In this document: positions 1 to 5,116 of the stretch, piece after piece
How the letters are laid out: each line of letters starts with the position of its first letter
Position numbering within the stretch: the stretch's first letter is position 1
Position numbers and translations under genes: made by a program
The notes under the pieces: generated by a model
Told to the model about the DNA's origin: nothing
Database searches by the model: none
Seen by the model: the letters and a program-made list of their open reading frames with translations, nothing else
Source of the DNA: Candidatus Omnitrophota bacterium
GTDB taxonomy: Bacteria; Omnitrophota; Gorgyraeia; JAFGHF01
Reading direction: 5' to 3'
DNA: 7,141 nt
Assembly (NCBI GenBank): GCA_024543015.1
Contig: JAMXCY010000047.1
Coordinates: forward strand, 1 to 7,141

Positions 1-2
1 CC

Positions 3-464
3 TTTTTCCGGCAGGCAGGAAAGATCCTGAAAGATGGGAGATGGCTCATTATCTGTGACGATTTTCTGGTTGATGAACATCCTGCCATCGGCTCAAAAAG
101 CCGTTACCCTTCTACAAAGAGAAACTCCTGGCTTTCTCGGTTCAAGCGTGGCTGGCACATAAATACTTTGCTTAGCCGGCAAGAGTTGTTGAAAGTTGCC
201 ATAGAGCAGGGATTCGTTTTACAGGAACGTACCGACCTCACCCCTTTCTTACGGCCGACTCCTCTTCCGCTCCTGCTCCTCTCTCAGCAAATGGCCCGTG
301 TGCCGCTACCCTTTCCTTACCGGGATAGCCTCAGAGGGGGCACTGCTTTACAGATTTGTATTAGAAACGGATGGACAGAATATCTGTTTCTAGTCTTCCA
401 GAATAATAAGCGCTCAGTGTCCGGCCGCCGGTCGGAGAGAAGCCAACGATTTAGAAAAAAATAG
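3..464 (+). CDS. Class I SAM-dependent methyltransferase, C-terminal part (5' end outside window)
   Basis: The frame is open from the left edge of the window to a TAG at 462-464, giving 153 visible residues, so the N-terminal half with the SAM-binding glycine motif lies outside. What is seen fits the C-terminal half of a class I methyltransferase. A β4-β5-like stretch reads KILKDGRWLIICDDFLVDE, in the place where the family has 'L+PGG+l+i.D.f'. It is followed by RGWHINTLLSRQELLKVA, then EQGFVLQERTDLTPFLR, then a tail with GGTALQ and EYLFLVFQ, a pattern I associate with UbiE/methyltransferase-11-like proteins. The last ~18 residues are Arg/Ser/Lys rich and may be an extension. The substrate cannot be told. 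An in-frame TTG at 168 is an internal codon, not the start, because homology continues upstream of it. No T-rich terminator follows directly; a strongly structured non-coding stretch does. Family call fairly sure, specificity unknown. Confidence 0.72.
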   Translation, partial: FFRQAGKILKDGRWLIICDDFLVDEHPAIGSKSRYPSTKRNSWLSRFKRGWHINTLLSRQELLKVAIEQGFVLQERTDLTPFLRPTPLPLLLLSQQMARVPLPFPYRDSLRGGTALQICIRNGWTEYLFLVFQNNKRSVSGRRSERSQRFRKK

Positions 465-655
465 AGCCTGCGGAGCCAAAGCTGATTGAAAGTTTCCCGC
501 TTTGCAACGCGGTGAGCGTCAGCTTCGACTACGGCTCCGGCAAATCACCGGTAACCTCATCGCTGGCTGTAAAAAGACTGCGGCTTAGCAAAAGCCAAGC
601 TTCGAAAGCCATATGCTTCTGCCGGTGGTCTTTTACTCATTTCTATTCATTCTAT
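465..655. other. Non-coding stretch with nested inverted repeats (candidate structured RNA)
   Basis: No credible coding frame is seen on either strand between the methyltransferase stop and the kinase remnant. The stretch is unusually rich in pairing segments. CGGAGCC (471-477) pairs with GGCTCCG (533-539), 7 bp. Inside it AAGCTGA (479-485) pairs with TCAGCTT (519-525), 7 bp. Inside that CCGC (497-500) pairs with GCGG (509-512). Downstream, CCGG (537-540) can pair with CCGG (548-551), GGCTT (582-586) with AAGCC (592-596), and GCTT (599-602) with AAGC (606-609). The inverted repeats are directly visible; that they fold into a functional RNA is inference. I compared it from memory with the c-di-GMP, c-di-AMP, cobalamin, glycine and fluoride riboswitch consensuses and could not match any. 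The strand is undecided because the stems exist on both. Confidence 0.4.
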
Positions 656-1029
656 TCAAGTTCTTCTGAACGACCCACGAAACGGATCTATCCTTCCATC
701 GCCGGAAGCCCAGGAGGATCTAGTTTTCATTGTCAAGACCCCTTGCATCTCCATGGCGTGTGCGGCATTGATTTCTAAATTTATTACAACCTGCTCAAGT
801 AATATTTCATCACCTAAAACTGGAAGGAGATCCTCCGAAAACTCCTTTACAATCGTGTATCTCTTAAGCAAGCCGCTCACGATATCTCAGCACAGTTCTG
901 AACAAGCCCCACATCTTATGGCTCCGCCATCAAAAGCTCAGCATATCCCATTAGACCCCCAACTGCATTGTTTAGTTCATTTCCTATACAAGCCGCGATT
1001 GTCGATACAGAGGCTTGCTTTTCTACCAT
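656..1029 (-). pseudogene. Decayed sensor histidine kinase (HisKA H-box plus HATPase N-box remnants)
   Basis: Two pieces in different frames read as one ancestral kinase. Piece 1 (1029 down to 916) is an open frame of 37 residues containing STIAACIGNELNNAVGGLMG and YAELLMAEP, matching the usual H-box 'lAAGiaHEiNNPLggIlGYaELl'; the phospho-acceptor histidine is replaced by Asn (codon at 981-979). A TAA at 918-916 ends it. After another frame change, piece 2 (886 down to 656) contains DIVSGLLK, then EDLLPVLGDEILLEQ and VVINLEINAAHAM, the N-box of the ATP-binding domain. Roughly 30 residues usually found between DIVSGLL and the N-box region appear deleted. G1, F and G2 boxes are not recognisable. 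With the lost histidine, stops, frame changes and missing ATP lid it should be inactive. It was probably a membrane or PAS-type sensor kinase for a two-component system; its signal is unknown. Confidence 0.75.
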
Positions 1030-1079
1030 TTATCTACACTATTCTTGGGCACAGGGAATTAAAAAAAATGAGATAAAAG

Positions 1080-1123
1080 GCTGTCCATTACCTGCCTCTA
1101 TAAGGGAATAGGTACAGGACAGC
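1080..1123 (-). terminator. Terminator-like hairpin downstream of the cupredoxin gene
   Basis: GCTGTCC (1080-1086) pairs with GGACAGC (1117-1123), and after a 2-nt internal loop TACCT (1089-1093) pairs with AGGTA (1110-1114). Read on the minus strand, the hairpin is followed by TTTT and, after ATCTCA, a run of eight T (1079 down to about 1062). This suits a factor-independent terminator about 70 nt beyond the stop of the minus-strand cupredoxin gene. The second stem half (1118-1123) can also pair with GCTGTC at 1135-1140, giving an alternative, smaller hairpin. Confidence 0.45.
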
Positions 1124-1190
1124 TACCTTATTAGGCTGTCGATTAGTTTTGATTTGTATTTACTTTTTACCTGAGGGAAAGGGCAATCTC

Positions 1191-1541
1191 CTATTCTTCA
1201 ACTATTATTTTCCCTTTCATTTCCCCGTGACCGGCACCGCAGAAATTCGTGCAGGCAAAGCTATACTCACCGGCTTTTGTAGGTGTAAAGGTGAAGGTGG
1301 TAATTTTGCCTTTTACTACTTTTCTTCCTGACTTTTCAAATTCCCTAAAGGATATTCCATGGGTAACATCAATGGAAGTTATATAGACTTTTACCGTAAC
1401 TCCCTTTTTAGCCGTGAGCGTGTTGGGAAAGTACTCCCATTTTTTAGCGATAAGGGCCACCTCCTGAACAGCTTCCTCCTCTGTGAAAGCACCCTGTACG
1501 AGAACCAAAAACACAAAAAAGAAAAAAATTGTTTTTTTCAT
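1191..1541 (-). CDS. Small exported CuA-type cupredoxin (cytochrome c oxidase subunit II-like domain)
   Basis: The product is 116 residues. Residues 1-20 form a signal peptide (MKK, then a long Phe/Val/Leu core), so the protein is probably periplasmic or tethered by the uncleaved helix. The rest is one cupredoxin domain. Visible copper ligands are His61 in DVTHGISF and the CTNFCGAGHGEM block with Cys97, Cys101, His105 and Met108, i.e. C-x3-C-x3-H-x2-M. With the upstream His this is the full ligand set of the binuclear CuA site of cytochrome oxidase subunit II and nitrous oxide reductase. Unlike true subunit II it lacks the two N-terminal transmembrane helices and is under half the usual length. 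I therefore read it as a stand-alone electron carrier or copper-binding protein. The start is ATG at 1541 because GGAGGAG lies just upstream; a longer frame to 1619 lacks such a site and would bury the signal peptide. It sits alone, with a promoter-like site upstream and a hairpin downstream. Confidence 0.85.
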   Translation of the reverse strand: MKKTIFFFFVFLVLVQGAFTEEEAVQEVALIAKKWEYFPNTLTAKKGVTVKVYITSIDVTHGISFREFEKSGRKVVKGKITTFTFTPTKAGEYSFACTNFCGAGHGEMKGKIIVEE

Positions 1542-1627
1542 TTCATCTCCTCCACATACGTCCATATCATTGACTACGCCCACAATCCAAAGGGTTCTTT
1601 CAATCGGTGGCGCAGCCAAAGATTTTG

Positions 1628-1656
1628 CATATATAAAATATGCCTTTTTTCGTAAA
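1628..1656 (-). promoter_or_regulatory. Possible sigma70-type promoter for the cupredoxin gene
   Basis: On the minus strand TTTACG (1656-1651) and TATATG (1633-1628) are separated by 17 bp, each matching four of six consensus positions. A start near 1621 would give a leader of about 80 nt before the ATG at 1541. The -10 side overlaps an inverted repeat, GCATAT/ATATGC (1627-1643, 5-nt loop), which could be an operator or simply AT-rich sequence. No other feature is seen in 1542-1800. Confidence 0.28.
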
Positions 1657-1888
1657 AACGGCCATCATTAATCTACCCAACACTCTTATGCAGACTAAAA
1701 GGTCGATACTCCTCTGCCCGGTCACTAACCCGGAGGATATCAGAATGAAACTGAGGGGCAAAACCTGACCCCGGGTGAGCAACATTTAGAATTTCAACGA
1801 TTGCCCTTTCCAAAATCATCTCAACTATTAATGCTCTATGCCATTATTATTGTACGAGAGATTATCAAGACTTTCTTCAGCGCACAAC

Positions 1889-1931
1889 GGACTAAGGTTG
1901 TAAGTTTACCACTTACTTTAGTTCCTTTTTT
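1889..1931 (+). terminator. Terminator-like hairpin with alternative pairing partner
   Basis: GTAAGT (1900-1905) pairs with ACTTAC (1911-1916) around a TTACC loop, extended by ACTAA (1891-1895) with TTAGT (1918-1922) and, past a bulge, GG with CC. The 3' arm runs directly into CTTTTTT (1924-1930), as in a factor-independent terminator on the plus strand. GACTAAGG (1890-1897), part of the 5' arm, is also the exact complement of CCTTAGTC (1938-1945), so an alternative fold could disrupt the outer terminator stem. No intact plus-strand gene ends just upstream, so it may be a leader attenuator or a relic. Confidence 0.4.
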
Positions 1932-1999
1932 ATCTGACCTTAGTCTGATGCCTTTCAGGCGCATTACGGGTATACTATTAAGAAGCGGCTATTCCCATT

Positions 2000-2009
2000 G
2001 CGGTACCGC
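2000..2009. repeat. Perfect 10-bp palindrome GCGGTACCGC
   Basis: A self-complementary 10-mer immediately before the CCTGYGGG repeat block. It belongs to a run of palindromes between 1889 and 2183. Possible protein-binding site or part of a REP-like element; no direct evidence for either. Confidence 0.3.
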
Positions 2010-2021
2010 TACCCCTACCCC

Positions 2022-2084
2022 CCTGCGGGGACGAAGACGCCTGCGGGCATCTACGCTACCCTGCGGGCACCTTCGGCCTGTGGG
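2022..2084. repeat. Four short interspersed CCTGYGGG repeats (REP-like)
   Basis: CCTGCGGG occurs at 2022-2029, 2040-2047 and 2060-2067, and CCTGTGGG at 2077-2084, so the start-to-start spacing is 18, 20 and 17 bp. Several copies are followed by CA and then TCTACG- or TTTACG-like sequence, so the unit looks like a degenerate ~18-bp repeat. Each core is a small imperfect palindrome (CCC..GGG). With only four diverged copies and variable spacing it is not a CRISPR array. It resembles intergenic REP/BIME-type sequence, a class I infer only from the palindromic GC-rich character. Confidence 0.45.
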
Positions 2085-2105
2085 CATTTACGAATTGTAA
2101 TTTTA

Positions 2106-2136
2106 CAAAAATCTTGTTAAATAAACAAGATTTTTG
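2106..2136. repeat. Perfect 13-bp inverted repeat, AT-rich hairpin
   Basis: The arms 2106-2118 and 2124-2136 are exact reverse complements around an AAATA loop (2119-2123). The arm ends in A5 on the left and T5 on the right, so either strand would give a hairpin ending in Ts, compatible with a weak bidirectional terminator. It lies about 85 bp before the response-regulator start and could equally be an operator or a MITE-like end. Confidence 0.45.
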
Positions 2137-2153
2137 AGTGGTATTGCATATCG

Positions 2154-2183
2154 CGACCAAACCGGGTGCCGGCACTCTGGTCG
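2154..2183. repeat. Nested palindromes upstream of the response regulator
   Basis: CGACCA (2154-2159) and TGGTCG (2178-2183) are inverted repeats enclosing GTGCCGGCAC (2166-2175), itself a perfect 10-bp palindrome. The centre lies about 50 bp upstream of the ATG at 2220. This could be an operator for a dimeric regulator; that is inference only. Confidence 0.3.
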
Positions 2184-2219
2184 TTGCAAACCTGCCTCTT
2201 TTGCCTGCGGAGAACAGCC

Positions 2220-2591
2220 ATGAGCGATAAAATCCGTGTTGTTATCATAGACGATCACCCTTTGTTCCGCGAGGGTGTAGCCAAAACACTGCAGGCCAGG
2301 CTGGATATGGAAATCGTAGGCCAGGGCTTACCGGCAAAAGACGAGCTGCGCCTGGCAAAAAGCCTGCTGCCCGACATCATCCTATTGGATATCGCCATGC
2401 CCGGTGCTCTTTCAAAATCACGACCCCCGAGAAGCTCTCTCGATGAGTTGACTGAACGGGAGCGTCAGATCCTTGAACTGGTCGCTACGGGATTCAGCAA
2501 CAAAGAAATCGGGCACAGCAATTTTGCAGAAAATGATTTTGGAGGTGGCAAATGGACTCTGGAAAAGAAACAAATACAAAGAGAATCTTGA
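2220..2591 (+). pseudogene. Internally deleted NarL/FixJ-family response regulator
   Basis: The frame from ATG 2220 gives 123 residues; an in-frame GTG at 2166 is unlikely, since GGAGA lies 6 nt before the ATG and the family N-terminus begins there. Residues 5-62 are the first half of a receiver domain: acidic pair Asp11-Asp12 in IIDDHPLFREGV and phospho-acceptor Asp57 in ILLDIAMPG. Directly after Pro-Gly the sequence jumps, via a short Ser/Pro/Arg linker, to DELTERERQILELVATGFSN and KEIG, the start of a LuxR-type HTH. The second half of the receiver (conserved Thr/Ser and Lys, output face) and the interdomain linker, some 80 residues, are missing, and the recognition helix after KEIG is not recognisable. 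Relatives are usually a little over 200 aa. The 3' end overlaps the next gene by 40 nt. Probably non-functional for DNA binding, although translation through it could help initiation at the next gene. Confidence 0.72.
2541..2547 (+). promoter_or_regulatory. Strong Shine-Dalgarno site of the fusion gene
   Basis: GGAGGTG stands 4 nt before the ATG at 2552 (6 nt counted from GGAGG). It decides the start of the reductase-prenyltransferase gene and lies inside the decayed regulator frame, so the new gene is translated independently of it. Confidence 0.6.
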
Positions 2592-4126
2592 TTGTTTATT
2601 CTCATCCAAAAGAAAACAGCTTAAACCATGGCATTAAAGAAGCCGTTATCAAAGGTCTGAAAAAATCCAATGTTGAAGTAAGAGTCCAGGACCTTTACAA
2701 AGAGAAATTTGATCCCTTGCTTTATGACAGAGAAGAGAATGATAAAGATAAGGTTACTATCCAAATGAAAAAAAATGTCCGCTGGGCAGAATGGATTGTC
2801 TTTATCGCACCTATGTGGTGGGCCACTGTTCCGGCCATGCTCAAAGGATACTTTGACCGGGTGTTCACAGAAGATTTCTCGTTTAAATATAATCAAGCCG
2901 GAATGCCTGAGGGATTATTAGAAAATAAAAAGGCACTGCTGATCGGGACCTGTGATACGCCTCCGCTGATATTGAAATTATCAGGGGGAACCATGGGTTT
3001 TAAATCCATCATTAAGAGAGTTCTAAAACTTTGTGGATTGAAAGACTCAAAGTTCACACTTTTCGGCTCAGTGTTGAATTCCACGGAGCAAAAAAGGAAC
3101 AAGTGGATTGAAAGAGCGGAAAAGATTGGCGAAAAGCTCGGCAAGCCTGAAAGCGCTTTACCGATTATTAAACAAAATCTTGTCTCCATTATTAAAGCCG
3201 TGCGCCTGCAACTTTATTCCTTTGTATTTTGTTCTGTATTGCTGGGTGCTGCTATCGGTGCTTCTATCAGTAGTGGTTTTAGCTGGCCAGGACTTTTATT
3301 AGCTGCCTTTATTGGTCTTTTAGCTCACACTGCTGTTTCTTTTTCCAATGAAATTGCTGATGAGTCTATTGACAAAATCAATTTGAACCGCACTATGTTT
3401 AGCGGTGGCACCGGACTTATGGCCAAAGGTCTCATCACCAAAAATGTATTGAACTTAGGCTGGATTATTTCTTCTGTCTTAGCCTTGGTAATTCCGGCCA
3501 TAATGGTCTTTCTGTTTCAATTTCACTGGTTGCTTATTTTCAGTTTAGCGCTGGCCCTTTTTTTAGGTCTTGAATATAGTTTTCCGCCCTTTCGGCTATC
3601 AAGGATAAGTTTTGGCGAGGTTGCAGCATTCCTCGCTTATGGAGCTCCTTTAATGATAGTAGGAGTTACTCTCCAGGTTGATAAAGCTGTGGTTAACCTG
3701 ATCATCGCCAATTATAGATTCTATCTACTTGCGCTGCCTGTTTCATTATCTGTTTTCGCTACTTTGTGTCTGACTCAAATACCTGATACGGATGCAGATA
3801 AAAAAAATGGCAAAAAATCCATTTCGGTAATCTTGGGTCCCAAAAGTGTTTTAATACTTTCTGCCATTGTACTGTTAATTTGCGTATTCTTTTTTATTAG
3901 TTTTGTATTGTTGAAGATTCTAACATTAAAATATTTTTTAATAGCTTCGATTTTACCAGTATTAACAGTAGTTATAATCTTAACAAATCTTGACGCGTAC
4001 AAGATTCCTGCCGGTATGACGATGATAAATATCATGGGGATGTCTGTAACATCCACAGTGCTTTGTGCAGTTGTGCCGGCTGTTTACTTTTTTAATAATC
4101 TGAATCGAATAAATTTGTTTAAATAA
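2552..4126 (+). CDS. Fusion protein: NQO1/MdaB-like flavodoxin-fold quinone reductase + MenA/UbiA-type prenyltransferase
   Basis: The 524-residue product has two complete-looking domains. Residues 10-196 are a Flavodoxin_2-type NAD(P)H:quinone oxidoreductase: KRILIVYSHPKENSLN (10-25) is the flavin phosphate loop, and APMWWATVPAMLKGYFDRVF (86-105) is the family's signature where relatives have 'P.WW..P..lKg..DRvf'. Residues ~205-524 form a UbiA-superfamily integral membrane domain with about nine hydrophobic helices. It carries first Asp motif NEIADESID (Asn266, Asp270, Asp274), then SGGTGLMAKGL as in MenA-like enzymes, YSFPPF (342-347), and second motif PDTDADKKNGKKS (Asp412, Asp416). Family knowledge: such enzymes transfer a polyprenyl diphosphate to an aromatic acceptor with Mg2+ bound by these aspartates. 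Inference: the cytosolic domain reduces a quinone and hands the hydroquinone to the prenyltransferase. The frame is uninterrupted through the junction. The start follows from GGAGGTG; the second gene follows after 18 bp. The acceptor is unknown; both catalytic motif sets look intact. Confidence 0.88.
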   Translation: MDSGKETNTKRILIVYSHPKENSLNHGIKEAVIKGLKKSNVEVRVQDLYKEKFDPLLYDREENDKDKVTIQMKKNVRWAEWIVFIAPMWWATVPAMLKGYFDRVFTEDFSFKYNQAGMPEGLLENKKALLIGTCDTPPLILKLSGGTMGFKSIIKRVLKLCGLKDSKFTLFGSVLNSTEQKRNKWIERAEKIGEKLGKPESALPIIKQNLVSIIKAVRLQLYSFVFCSVLLGAAIGASISSGFSWPGLLLAAFIGLLAHTAVSFSNEIADESIDKINLNRTMFSGGTGLMAKGLITKNVLNLGWIISSVLALVIPAIMVFLFQFHWLLIFSLALALFLGLEYSFPPFRLSRISFGEVAAFLAYGAPLMIVGVTLQVDKAVVNLIIANYRFYLLALPVSLSVFATLCLTQIPDTDADKKNGKKSISVILGPKSVLILSAIVLLICVFFFISFVLLKILTLKYFLIASILPVLTVVIILTNLDAYKIPAGMTMINIMGMSVTSTVLCAVVPAVYFFNNLNRINLFK

Positions 4127-4144
4127 TTTTAATATGGAAGTAAG

Positions 4145-5086
4145 ATGTCTTTCGAAAGGGTTAGAGAAAAATTTATCGCGTGGTTGAAGCTCGCCAGGTT
4201 ACAATTTTATCCCATGGCTTTGATTTCTTATACTATCGGGGCTGTGGCTGCTAACAAAATCGAACATGAGTTCAACTTGTCTGTTCATTTAATTGGGTAT
4301 ATTTGTATTTTTTTAATAGAATTATGTACTGTGTTTTGCAATGAGTATTTTGATTTCCCCACAGACAGTATTAATAAAAACGCCGGCATTTTTACCGGTG
4401 GCTCTGGAATGCTTTTTGCCGGAAGGATTAAATCTAACGAGATAAAGACTGCTATTTTAATAATACTATGTTTGATTTTTATTTTTGGATATTTACTGTT
4501 GCAGGCATCCAAAGATGTTTCGGGATTATCAATTGCAGTTATTCTTTTGACGGGTCTTTTTCTAGGATTGGGATATACGATTCCGCCTCTTAAATTTAGC
4601 TATAGAGGGTTGGGAGAGATTATTGTTGCTGTTACATTTAGCCCGTACCTGATTCTTTGCGGTTATTTTTTTCAGACCAACAATTTGAACAGCTCTTTGC
4701 CGTGGCTTATGAGCATACCTCTATTTTTTGCCATATTGCCGGCCATAATATTAGCGGGCATCCCTGATCATCAATCAGATAGAACGGTTCTAAAAAAGAC
4801 ACTTTCAGTTGTTATTGGACAGAAGGCAGCTGCAACAGCATCAATTTGTTTTGCTTTGTTAGCGGCGATAGCAGGGGTATCGCTCTGGTATTTAAAAATA
4901 ATATCGGGCACAATCGGTATAACAATCTTTATTGTTATACCACATGCGATTATCTTAGGGTTGGCAGTTTATAAATTAATAAAATCGGATAATTATAACA
5001 GAAAAATAAATAAGATAATGATGTTAGCTTTAACTTATATTCTATGGTTTGGGTTAGTTCCTCTAATATATCTAATCTGGGTGTAA
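4145..5086 (+). CDS. UbiA-family (MenA-like) prenyltransferase
   Basis: 313 residues, the usual length for a stand-alone UbiA/MenA enzyme, with about nine predicted membrane helices. The first Asp-rich motif is CNEYFDFPTDS (Asn66, Asp70, Asp74), followed by GGSGML. YTIPPLKFSYRGLGE (144-158) matches the conserved Y..PP..+..G.GE segment. The second motif is IPDHQSDRTVLKKT (Asp208, Asp212). Expected activity is Mg2+-dependent transfer of a polyprenyl group onto an aromatic acceptor such as dihydroxynaphthoate or a hydroquinone. It starts 18 bp after the fusion gene, with GGAAG ahead of ATG 4145, so it is probably co-transcribed with it. It aligns with the membrane half of that fusion (KLARLQFYP versus KAVRLQLYS, and both Asp motifs) but is clearly diverged, so the two are paralogues rather than a recent duplication. 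They may form a heteromer or use different acceptors or prenyl donors. Both share high AT content and Ile/Leu/Phe-rich composition. Family sure, substrate unknown. Confidence 0.87.
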   Translation: MSFERVREKFIAWLKLARLQFYPMALISYTIGAVAANKIEHEFNLSVHLIGYICIFLIELCTVFCNEYFDFPTDSINKNAGIFTGGSGMLFAGRIKSNEIKTAILIILCLIFIFGYLLLQASKDVSGLSIAVILLTGLFLGLGYTIPPLKFSYRGLGEIIVAVTFSPYLILCGYFFQTNNLNSSLPWLMSIPLFFAILPAIILAGIPDHQSDRTVLKKTLSVVIGQKAAATASICFALLAAIAGVSLWYLKIISGTIGITIFIVIPHAIILGLAVYKLIKSDNYNRKINKIMMLALTYILWFGLVPLIYLIWV

Positions 5087-5116
5087 AAAAATGATATAAA
5101 AAAGCCCAATAGGCTC
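5087..5116 (-). terminator. Weak minus-strand terminator-like hairpin
   Basis: AGCC (5103-5106) and GGCT (5112-5115) form a short stem. On the minus strand it is followed by TTTTTT, ATATCA and a further T run. On the plus strand no T tract follows, so it does not clearly terminate the prenyltransferase operon. The stem is only 4 bp, so this is tentative. Confidence 0.22.

Noticed and set aside
168..464. A 98-aa ORF starting at TTG 168
   Set aside because: The same frame is open and homologous upstream to the window edge, so 168 is an internal codon of the methyltransferase.
471..610. c-di-GMP, c-di-AMP or cobalamin riboswitch
   Set aside because: Some fragments (GCAAAG, GGTTACCGG) are suggestive, but their order and the conserved cores do not match the consensus of any of these classes as I remember them.
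512..778. 88-aa plus-strand ORF across the structured stretch and kinase remnant
   Set aside because: Composition is Ser/Arg/Phe-rich without family resemblance; its 3' part is antisense to the recognisable N-box of the kinase.
753..1076. 107-aa plus-strand ORF
   Set aside because: It is antisense to the H-box and N-box pieces of the minus-strand kinase remnant.
1359..1671. Plus-strand ORFs overlapping the cupredoxin gene
   Set aside because: They are shadows of the minus-strand cupredoxin, whose copper-ligand motif, signal peptide and ribosome binding site are clear.
1755..1780. GGGGTCAGGTTTTGCCCC-like sequence (minus strand) as an IS200/RAYT-associated REP
   Set aside because: The motif is reminiscent of sequence near such transposases, but there is one copy and no transposase, so it is not called.
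2022..2084. Possible CRISPR array
   Set aside because: Repeats are only 8 bp, spacing is 9-12 bp and uneven, and no cas-like genes are present.
1801..2100. 99-aa plus-strand ORF
   Set aside because: It runs through hairpins and the CCTGYGGG repeats, has no ribosome binding site and resembles no protein family.
2510..2591. Tail of the regulator frame (LEKKQIQR) as a genuine HTH C-terminus resembling LEKLQVRNR
   Set aside because: The frame at that point already overlaps the ribosome binding site and first codons of the fusion gene, so the similarity is most simply chance.
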